Below, in pieces: positions 1 through 5,244 of a stretch of DNA of 13,996 nucleotides; within the stretch, counting starts at the first letter, position 1, and the number at the start of each line of letters is the position of its first letter. The notes beneath the pieces were generated by a model, which was not told where the DNA came from, did not search any database, and was given only the letters and a program-made list of their open reading frames with translations. A program made the translations under genes and the position numbers. Location: positions 1 to 13,996 of the forward strand of contig JAEWGQ010000101.1 of assembly GCA_023388235.1 (NCBI GenBank), in the 5' to 3' direction. Source of the stretch: Actinomycetes bacterium. Its GTDB lineage: Bacteria; Actinomycetota; Actinomycetes; Actinomycetales; Cellulomonadaceae.

Positions 1-1
1 G

Positions 2-373
2 GCCGACGAGGGCCTGTCCGGGCTGGCGCTGTCCGTGTGCGTGGCGGCGGTCGTCGCGCTGCCGTTCGGCATCGGGCACGTCGGGGACGTCCGGCCGGCG
101 CAGTGGGGCGTGCTCGCGGCGTCCGCCGTGATCGGCGTGGTCATCCCGTACTCGGTGGACACGCTCGCGGGGCGGCTGACGTCGGCCCGGGTCGTGGGCA
201 CCCTGTTCAGCATCGACCCGGCGATGGGCGCGCTCGTCGCGCTCGTGGTGCTCGGGCAGGCCGTCTCCCCCGCCGCGATCGCCGGCATCGTGGTGGTGTC
301 CGTGTCGGGCGCGCTGCTCGTCGCGATCTCCGGCCCCCGCCCCACGGACCCGCCCCCGCCCCCCGCGGCCTGA
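2..373 (+). CDS. EamA-family (RhtA-like) exporter, C-terminal part
   Basis: This is the 3' end of an inner-membrane metabolite exporter of the EamA/DMT superfamily; the start lies outside the window. The readable part (123 codons plus stop, frame beginning at base 2) is hydrophobic. It contains the segment IPYSVDTLAGRLTSARVVGT followed by LFSIDPAMGALVALVVLG, which matches the RhtA subgroup pattern (PYsLe.iAlrrl....f..LmSlePa.aAl.Gl..Lge). Known RhtA-type proteins export threonine, homoserine or related compounds; the substrate here cannot be read from sequence. About three membrane helices are visible, then a short proline-rich cytoplasmic tail (PPPPPAA). The gene converges on the minus-strand gene ending at 1123, with the repeat block at 419-1100 between them. 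The family call is good, the RhtA subgroup is likely and the substrate is unknown. Confidence 0.8.
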   Translation, partial: ADEGLSGLALSVCVAAVVALPFGIGHVGDVRPAQWGVLAASAVIGVVIPYSVDTLAGRLTSARVVGTLFSIDPAMGALVALVVLGQAVSPAAIAGIVVVSVSGALLVAISGPRPTDPPPPPAA

Positions 374-418
374 CACCCCCGGGCCGCGCGCCCCGACCCT
401 CCACCCCGACACCGTCCC

Positions 419-476
419 GTGACTGGAGGGTTCTGCCCGACACGCCCGGCGTGTCCCGGCAGAACCCTCCCCTCAC
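419..476. repeat. Long nested palindrome, copy A
   Basis: Outer arms GTGA (419-422) and TCAC (473-476) flank a 13-bp perfect stem, GGAGGGTTCTGCC (425-437) with GGCAGAACCCTCC (458-470). Inside it is a second perfect 8-bp stem, GACACGCC (439-446) with GGCGTGTC (448-455). Only C438 against C456-C457 and the 1-nt centre are unpaired. As RNA or extruded DNA this is an exceptionally stable hairpin. It could act as a bidirectional terminator without a T-tract or as a REP-like mobile palindrome. Confidence 0.9.
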
Positions 477-623
477 GACCGCGGTCGGACGGCGCAGCCC
501 CGGGCACCCGGTCGGAGACTCCCACGGGGAGGGTGCGCACCCCGTCCAAGACCCTCGCGGGGAAGGTGCGCGCACGGTCCACCTCCCGGGTGCGGCGCGT
601 GCCTCGGCACCCCGCGCCGCCCG

Positions 624-681
624 GTGAGTGGAGGGTTCTGCCCGACACGCCCGGCGTGTCCCGGCAGAACCCTCCCCTCAC
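624..681. repeat. Long nested palindrome, copy B
   Basis: This has the same structure as the copy at 419. The core runs 630-675, with GTGAGT before it and CCTCAC after it, so the outer arms pair as GTGAG(T/G)GG against CC(C)CTCAC with one mismatch. Both the 13-bp outer stem and the 8-bp inner stem are perfect. It is the most complete copy. Confidence 0.9.
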
Positions 682-829
682 GACCGCGGGTCGGCGGCGC
701 TACTCCCGCGCACCCGGTCGGAGGCTCCCACGGGGAGGGTGCGCACCCCGTCGAAGACCCTCGCGGGGAAGGTGCGCGCACGGTCCACCTCCCGGGTGCG
801 GCGCCTGCCTCGGCACCCCGCGCCGCACC

Positions 830-887
830 GTGAGTGGAGGGTTCTGCCCAACACCCCCGGCGTGTCCCGGCAGAACCCTCCCCTCAC
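830..887. repeat. Long nested palindrome, copy C (inner stem decayed)
   Basis: The core runs 836-881. The 13-bp outer stem is perfect and identical to the other two copies. The left arm of the inner stem reads AACACCCC instead of GACACGCC while the right arm is unchanged, giving two mismatches. The outer stem is therefore kept while the inner one has lost pairing. Confidence 0.88.
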
Positions 888-920
888 GACCGCGGGCCGG
901 CGGCGCTACTCTCGCGCACG

Positions 921-1100
921 CGGTCGGAGGCTCCCACGGGACATCCCGCTCACGGTCGGAGACTCCCAAGGCACACCCGCTCACGGTCGGAGGCTCCCAC
1001 GGGACATCACGCTCACGGTCGGAGACTCCGACGGGACATCTGCTCGCGGTCGGAGACTCGCACGGGGAGAGGGCGCGCCACGGTCGGAGGCTCCCAGCGG
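921..1100. repeat. Tandem array of 31-34-bp units with GGAGRCTCC core
   Basis: Units start at 921, 953, 984, 1016, 1047 and 1081, all with CGGTCGGAG. Steps are 32, 31, 32, 31 and 34 bp. Units 1-4 share the layout CGGTCGGAG(A/G)CTCC, then about ACGGGACATC, then CGCTCA. The centre GGAG(A/G)CTCC is a 9-bp perfect palindrome. Units 1, 3 and 6 have G at its middle and units 2, 4 and 5 have A, so the first four units form two 63-bp dimers. The array ends 22 bp before the stop codon of the minus-strand gene at 1123. Confidence 0.88.
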
Positions 1101-1122
1101 GCGTGCGGGGACGGGCGGCGGG

Positions 1123-1668
1123 TCAGGGGAGGGTGACGAGCTCCGCGGTGGCGACGCGGAAGCCCTCGCCCGTCTCGTCCACCACGCAGGACATGCCGTT
1201 CGTCGCCGACGAGCACGTGTAGGGGCCGACCGTCTGGGTCAGCCCGTAGTCGAGGACCGGCACGTCCGCGGACGCCACGGCCGGCCCGGGCCCGTCGACG
1301 CACGGGGTGGTCACGCCGTCGGAGGTGTTGAGCACGATCACGTGCCCGGTGGTGCCCGTGCAGCCCTCGACGGCCGGCGGCGGGAACGTGGTGCGGGCGA
1401 TCGAGCAGGTCACGCCGTCGGGCGACATGGTGCACGAGATGTTCCCGGTCGGGGACGCGAAGGTCTGCGCGGCGTCGGAGGTGCTGCCCCCGGAGCCCGC
1501 GGTGGCGCCCGTCCCGGCGGTCGCCGACGTCGACGCGGCGGGCTGCGGTCCGCCCCCGTCGCGGCCGCCGAGCACGACGACCGCCGCGACCAGCAGGCCC
1601 AGCACGAGGACGACGTCCACGGCGATGAAGATCTTCATCCCGCGGCTCAGGTTCGCCGGCGCTGCCAT
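1123..1668 (-). CDS. Membrane-anchored six-cysteine protein (DUF6636-like)
   Basis: This is a 181-residue protein of unknown function. The N-terminus has one strong membrane segment (about residues 10-34, KIFIAVDVVLVLGLLVAAVV) after a short basic start. It is followed by a low-complexity Gly/Ser/Thr/Ala linker (about 35-68) and a C-terminal domain with six cysteines that could form three disulfides outside the cell. The stretch FASPTGNISCTMSPDGVTCS resembles the actinobacterial DUF6636 pattern (F.SPsGNI.C......rC.I). The family is recalled from memory and not searched. The ATG at 1666-1668 has a good ribosome site (GGGAGGG, about 6 nt upstream); a later in-frame ATG at residue 11 would cut the anchor short. 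The gene lies 15 bp downstream of the nitroreductase homologue, so the two are probably co-transcribed and the protein may have a redox-related role, but that is inference. Confidence 0.8.
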   Translation of the reverse strand: MAAPANLSRGMKIFIAVDVVLVLGLLVAAVVVLGGRDGGGPQPAASTSATAGTGATAGSGGSTSDAAQTFASPTGNISCTMSPDGVTCSIARTTFPPPAVEGCTGTTGHVIVLNTSDGVTTPCVDGPGPAVASADVPVLDYGLTQTVGPYTCSSATNGMSCVVDETGEGFRVATAELVTLP

Positions 1669-1683
1669 GGTGTCCCTCCCGGG

Positions 1684-2310
1684 TCAGTCGAAGACGGGGC
1701 CCTTGACGCGGGTGCGCTTGAGCTCGTAGAAGCCCGGGACGCTCGTGACCAGCACGAACCCGTCCCAGAGCCGCCCGGCGTCCTCACCCCGGGGGGCGGG
1801 CGTCATCACGGGACCGAAGAACGCGGTGCCGTTGACAGCCACGACGGGGGTGCCGACCTCGTCGCCCACCAGGGCGATCGCCTCGGCGTGCGACGCCCGC
1901 AGCTGCTCGTCGAACTCGTCGGTGTCGGCGTACGCCGCCAGGGACGCCGGCAGGCCGGCCTCGTCCAGGGACTCCCGGATGATCGCCGCGGTGTCGGTGC
2001 GCCCGCCCGGGTGCCGCCGCGTGCCGAGGGCGTCGTACAGGGGCTTGAGGTGCTCGGCGCCGTAGAGCTCCTGGGCGGCGGTGAGCACCCGCACGGCGGC
2101 CCACGAGTCGTCCACGAGGGCGCGGTACTCGGCGGGCAGGTCGCGCCCCTCGTTCAGCACCGACAGGCTCATCACGTGCCAGCGGACGTCCACGTCGCGC
2201 ACCCGCTGCACCTCGTCCATCCACCGCGAGGTCATCCACGCCCAGGGGCAGGCGGGGTCGAACCAGAAGTCCGCGGTGTCGCGGGCGGTGCGCGGCGGGA
2301 TCTCGGTCAC
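1684..2310 (-). CDS. DsbA-fold mycothiol-dependent nitroreductase homologue (Rv2466c-like)
   Basis: The 208-residue product aligns by eye along nearly its whole length with M. tuberculosis Rv2466c, a cytoplasmic mycothiol-dependent nitroreductase/oxidoreductase of the thioredoxin fold. Shared blocks are DFWFDPACPWAWMTSRWMDE, WHVMSLSVLNEGRD, VGTPVVAVNGTAFFGPV (containing the cis-proline of GTP) and the C-terminal FYELKRTR. The protein starts at GTG 2308-2310, preceded by AGGAG with 7 nt spacing; longer open reading upstream has no domain. No signal peptide is present, which suits a cytosolic enzyme. The unusual point is the active site: C21-P-W-A24, where Rv2466c has CPWC. The attacking cysteine is kept and the second cysteine is alanine. 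The gene is divergent from pepN, as in mycobacteria, and heads an operon with the DUF6636-like gene. Confidence 0.9.
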   Translation of the reverse strand: MTEIPPRTARDTADFWFDPACPWAWMTSRWMDEVQRVRDVDVRWHVMSLSVLNEGRDLPAEYRALVDDSWAAVRVLTAAQELYGAEHLKPLYDALGTRRHPGGRTDTAAIIRESLDEAGLPASLAAYADTDEFDEQLRASHAEAIALVGDEVGTPVVAVNGTAFFGPVMTPAPRGEDAGRLWDGFVLVTSVPGFYELKRTRVKGPVFD

Positions 2311-2329
2311 GGAGGTGCTCCTCACGAGC

Positions 2330-2368
2330 GGTCGGTGCGGTCGGTGCGGGTCGGTGCGGGTCGGTGCT
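2330..2368. repeat. Four 9-10-bp direct repeats before the nitroreductase gene
   Basis: Consecutive units GGTCGGTGC, GGTCGGTGCG, GGTCGGTGCG and GGTCGGTGCT lie 20-58 bp upstream of the GTG start of the minus-strand nitroreductase homologue, just beyond its ribosome site. In the sense of that gene they read CACCGACC(CG). They may be an operator array or part of the 5' leader; slippage of simple sequence is the plain alternative. Confidence 0.75.
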
Positions 2369-2516
2369 GGCGGCGTGCGCGTGCGGCCGACCCTGCCCGG
2401 ACGACCGCCGCCAGCCATCATGCCCCGACACCCCCGGGCCCTGTCACGCCGGCCGGGCCGCCGCCCGCACCCGCGCCCGGGCCCCGAGGGCGACGCACGG
2501 CGCGGCCGGTTGGTGG

Positions 2517-2522
2517 GATGAT
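2517..2522 (+). promoter_or_regulatory. Possible -10 element for pepN
   Basis: GATGAT fits the xAnnnT pattern of actinobacterial -10 hexamers. A start of transcription about 7 nt further on would leave a leader of roughly 34 nt containing the pepN ribosome site. No good -35 was seen, so this is weak. Confidence 0.3.
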
Positions 2523-2548
2523 GCGGCGAGCCGCTGACCGAACCCCAC

Positions 2549-2554
2549 GAGGAG
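2549..2554 (+). promoter_or_regulatory. pepN ribosome binding site
   Basis: GAGGAG is followed by 8 nt and then GTG at 2563. It decides the start against in-frame ATGs at 2518 and 2521, which have no such site and would add 14-15 unconserved residues. Confidence 0.8.
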
Positions 2555-2562
2555 ACCTGCGC

Positions 2563-5178
2563 GTGCCCGCTGAGAACCTGACCCGCGACGAGGCCCGCAC
2601 CCGGGCCGCCCTGGTCGACGTCCAGTCGTACGACGTGACGCTCGACCTGACGACGGGGCCGGCGACCTTCCGGTCGGCCACGACCGTGCGCTTCACCAGC
2701 CGCGAGGCGGGCGCGAGCACGTTCCTGGACCTGATCGCCCCGGCCGTGCACCGCGTGGTGCTCAACGGCGCCGAGCTGGACCCGGCCGACGTCGTCGCCG
2801 ACTCCCGCATCCGCCTCGACGGGCTGGCGGAGGTCAACGAGGTCGTGGTCGAGGCCGACTGCGCCTACATGAACACGGGCGAGGGCCTGCACCGGTTCGT
2901 CGACCCGGTGGACGACGAGGTGTACCTGTACTCGCAGTTCGAGGTCGCCGACTCCCGCCGCGTGTTCGCGGTGTTCGAGCAGCCCGACCTGAAGGCGACG
3001 TTCGCGTTCACCGTGACCGCCCCGGCGCACTGGGTGGTCGTGTCGAACTCCCCCGAGGCCGCCGCCCCCGTGCCCGTCGAGGGCGGGACGAACCGCAACG
3101 GCGGGGCGGACCACGGCACCGCGACCTGGACGTTCGAGCCCACCCCGCGCATCTCGTCGTACATCACGGCGGTCGTCGCCGGCCCGTACCACCACGAGCA
3201 CGGCGAGCTCACCAGCAGCGACGGCCGGACGATCCCGCTCGGCGTGTACTGCCGCGGCTCGCTGGCCCAGCACCTCGACACCGAGAACATCCTCGACATC
3301 ACGCGCGCGGGCTTCGCGTTCTACGAGCAGCAGTTCGACGTGCCGTACCCGTTCGCGAAGTACGACCAGCTGTTCGTCCCGGAGTTCAACGCGGGCGCGA
3401 TGGAGAACGCCGGCGCGGTGACGTTCCTCGAGTCGTACGTGTTCCGGTCCAAGGTGCCGGAGGCCACGGTCGAGCGGCGCGCGGTGACGATCCTGCACGA
3501 GCTGGCGCACATGTGGTTCGGCGACCTCGTCACCATGCGCTGGTGGGACGACCTGTGGCTGAACGAGTCATTCGCCGAGTACGCCTCGACCCTCGCGACC
3601 GCCGAGGCCACCCGCTGGACCTCCGCCTGGACGACGTTCTCGTCGCTGGAGAAGGGCTGGGCGTACCGCCAGGACCAGCTGCCGTCGACGCACCCGATCG
3701 CCGCGGACATCCGCGACCTCGAGGACGTCGAGGTGAACTTCGACGGCATCACCTACGCCAAGGGCGCGAGCGTCCTCAAGCAGCTCGTGGCCTGGGTGGG
3801 CCAGGAGCAGTTCTTCGCCGGCGTCCGCCAGTACTTCGCGAAGCACGCGTGGGGCAACACCGAGCTGCGCGACCTGCTGACCGAGCTCGAGGCCACCTCC
3901 GGCCGCGACCTGTCCGCGTGGTCCGGCCTGTGGCTGGAGCAGTCCGGCGTCACGCTGCTGCGCCCGGAGATCACCTCCGAGGTCGGCGCGGACGGCGTCG
4001 AGCGGATCACGGCGCTCGCCGTGCGCCAGGAGGTCCCGGCCACGCACCCCGTGCAGCGGCCGCACCGCCTGGTGGTCGGCGGCTACGACGTCGTCGGGGA
4101 CCGCCTGGAGCGGGTGCAGCGCGTCGAGCTCGACGTCGACGGCGAGCGCACCGAGGTCCCGCAGCTCGTGGGCGAGAAGCGCCCCGACCTGCTGCTGCTG
4201 AACGACGACGACCTCGCGTACGCCAAGGTGCGCCTGGACGAGCGCTCGCTCGCCGCGGCCATCGCGCACCTCGGCGGCTTCACGCAGTCCCTGCCGCGGA
4301 CCCTCGTGTGGGCGGCCGTCTGGGACGCGACCCGTGACGGCGAGACCCCGGCCCGCGACTACGTGGACCTGGTGCTGGGGAACATCGCGCACGAGACGGA
4401 CTCGACCGTCGTGCTGGTGCTGCTGCGCCAGCTGCACACGGCGCTGGACCTGTACGTCGCCGCCGAGCACCGCAGCGCGACCGAGGTGGCCGCCGCGGAC
4501 CGGTTGTGGACGCTCGCCACCGACGCGCCGGCCGGCTCGGACACCCAGCTGCAGCTCGTGAAGGCGTTCGCCCTGCGCGCCTCGACGCCGGAGCAGCTCG
4601 ACGCCGTCGCGGCGCTGCTGGACGGCGGCACCCGGCTGGACGGGCTGTCGATCGACACCGACCTGCGCTGGGAGCTGCTCGCCTCGCTGGTGACCGGCGG
4701 CCGCGCGGGCGAGGCGGAGATCGACGCGCAGCTCGAGGCCGATCCGACCGCGACCGGCCAGCGCGCCGCCGCGGCCGCACGCGCGGCGCTCCCGACGGCG
4801 GAGGCCAAGGCGGCCGCCTGGTCCGCGGTCGTCGACTCCGACGCCCTGCCGAACGCGCTGCAGGCCGCGACGATCGGCGGTTTCGGCCGCGTGCACGACC
4901 GGTCGCTGCTGCGCCCGTTCGTGGCGCCGTACTTCGAGGTCCTGGAGAAGGTCTGGGCCGAGAAGACGAACGAGATGGCGCAGAACATCGTCACCGGGCT
5001 GTACCCGACGGAGCTCGCGGACGACGCCGAGGCCGATGTCGCCGGCGCGACGGACGCGTGGCTCGCCGCGCACCCCGACGCCGCCCCGGCGCTGCGCCGG
5101 CTGGTGGTCGAGGCGCGCGACGGCGTGCGCCGCACCCTCGCCGCCCAGGAGGCCGACCGGCACTACCACGAGGGCTGA
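2563..5178 (+). CDS. pepN: Aminopeptidase N (M1 zinc metallopeptidase)
   Basis: This is an 871-residue cytosolic aminopeptidase that removes N-terminal residues from peptides in the last steps of protein turnover. The M1 motifs are complete. The exopeptidase motif G278-AMEN282 is present with N-terminus-binding E281. The zinc site is H312-ELA-H316 with E335 in WLNES, 19 residues after the second histidine, and E313 is the general base. Y398 in GITYAKGAS fits the transition-state tyrosine (E. coli Y381). The N-terminal beta domain is about residues 1-200, the catalytic domain about 200-450 and the ERAP1-like helical domain about 520-860. The blocks NTGEGLHRFVDPVDDEVYLY and STHPIAADI closely match Streptomyces lividans PepN, including its length of about 860. 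The start is GTG 2563, set by the upstream GAGGAG. It is divergent from the nitroreductase homologue and convergent with malQ. Confidence 0.97.
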   Translation: MPAENLTRDEARTRAALVDVQSYDVTLDLTTGPATFRSATTVRFTSREAGASTFLDLIAPAVHRVVLNGAELDPADVVADSRIRLDGLAEVNEVVVEADCAYMNTGEGLHRFVDPVDDEVYLYSQFEVADSRRVFAVFEQPDLKATFAFTVTAPAHWVVVSNSPEAAAPVPVEGGTNRNGGADHGTATWTFEPTPRISSYITAVVAGPYHHEHGELTSSDGRTIPLGVYCRGSLAQHLDTENILDITRAGFAFYEQQFDVPYPFAKYDQLFVPEFNAGAMENAGAVTFLESYVFRSKVPEATVERRAVTILHELAHMWFGDLVTMRWWDDLWLNESFAEYASTLATAEATRWTSAWTTFSSLEKGWAYRQDQLPSTHPIAADIRDLEDVEVNFDGITYAKGASVLKQLVAWVGQEQFFAGVRQYFAKHAWGNTELRDLLTELEATSGRDLSAWSGLWLEQSGVTLLRPEITSEVGADGVERITALAVRQEVPATHPVQRPHRLVVGGYDVVGDRLERVQRVELDVDGERTEVPQLVGEKRPDLLLLNDDDLAYAKVRLDERSLAAAIAHLGGFTQSLPRTLVWAAVWDATRDGETPARDYVDLVLGNIAHETDSTVVLVLLRQLHTALDLYVAAEHRSATEVAAADRLWTLATDAPAGSDTQLQLVKAFALRASTPEQLDAVAALLDGGTRLDGLSIDTDLRWELLASLVTGGRAGEAEIDAQLEADPTATGQRAAAAARAALPTAEAKAAAWSAVVDSDALPNALQAATIGGFGRVHDRSLLRPFVAPYFEVLEKVWAEKTNEMAQNIVTGLYPTELADDAEADVAGATDAWLAAHPDAAPALRRLVVEARDGVRRTLAAQEADRHYHEG

Positions 5179-5192
5179 CGTCGACGAGCGGA

Positions 5193-5223
5193 GCGCCCGG
5201 ACCCCCGCACGGGGTCCGGGCGC
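5193..5223. terminator. Bidirectional hairpin between pepN and malQ
   Basis: A perfect 13-bp stem, GCGCCCGGACCCC with GGGGTCCGGGCGC, surrounds the 5-nt loop CGCAC. It lies 14 bp after the pepN stop and 21 bp after the malQ stop on the other strand. There is no T-tract, which is usual for actinobacterial terminators. Confidence 0.85.
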
Positions 5224-5244
5224 GCCGTCGTCCCGGGCCGGGGC

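Larger units (their letters stand above)
419..920. repeat. Three direct copies of a ~205-bp unit headed by a palindrome
   Basis: Units begin at 419, 624 and 830 (periods of 205 and 206 bp). Each has a 58-nt palindrome, then a CGACCGCGG-type segment, then CGGTCGGAG(A/G)CTCCCACGGG, then the 12-bp palindrome GGGTGCGCACCC (531-542 and 737-748), then a conserved stretch reading TCGCGGGGAAGGTGCGCGCA and a C-rich end near CTCGGCACCCCGCG. The first two units are almost identical over their whole length. The third is like them up to about 930 and then passes into the short tandem array. Their near-identity suggests recent duplication or active homogenisation. The family is not one I can name. Confidence 0.9.
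374..1122. other. Gene-free convergent spacer filled with repeats
   Basis: This 749-bp stretch lies between the 3' ends of two convergent genes. Several long open frames cross it, but they arise from the very high GC content: their translations are arginine/proline-rich, repeat with the DNA and show no recognisable domain. What it holds is three long direct repeats with big palindromes (419 to about 920) and then a short tandem array (921-1100). No promoter or RNA gene was recognised. Confidence 0.85.

Noticed and set aside
921..1100. CRISPR array
   Set aside because: The repeats are regularly spaced, but the would-be spacers (about 12 bp) are nearly the same from unit to unit and too short. 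There is no cas gene nearby. It is a plain tandem repeat.
419..1222. Long open frames through the repeat block as a repetitive protein
   Set aside because: Several frames on both strands are open at once because of GC content. The products are Arg/Pro/Gly-rich, follow the DNA repeat and have no ribosome site or known domain.
628..2562. A 645-residue N-terminal extension of PepN in the same open frame
   Set aside because: It runs through the repeats and antisense to two real genes. GTG 2563 has a good ribosome site, and the resulting length matches known PepN.
2311..3510. N-terminal extension of the nitroreductase homologue into antisense pepN
   Set aside because: It has no domain, lies opposite the coding strand of pepN, and the GTG at 2308-2310 has a proper AGGAG site with homology beginning right after it.
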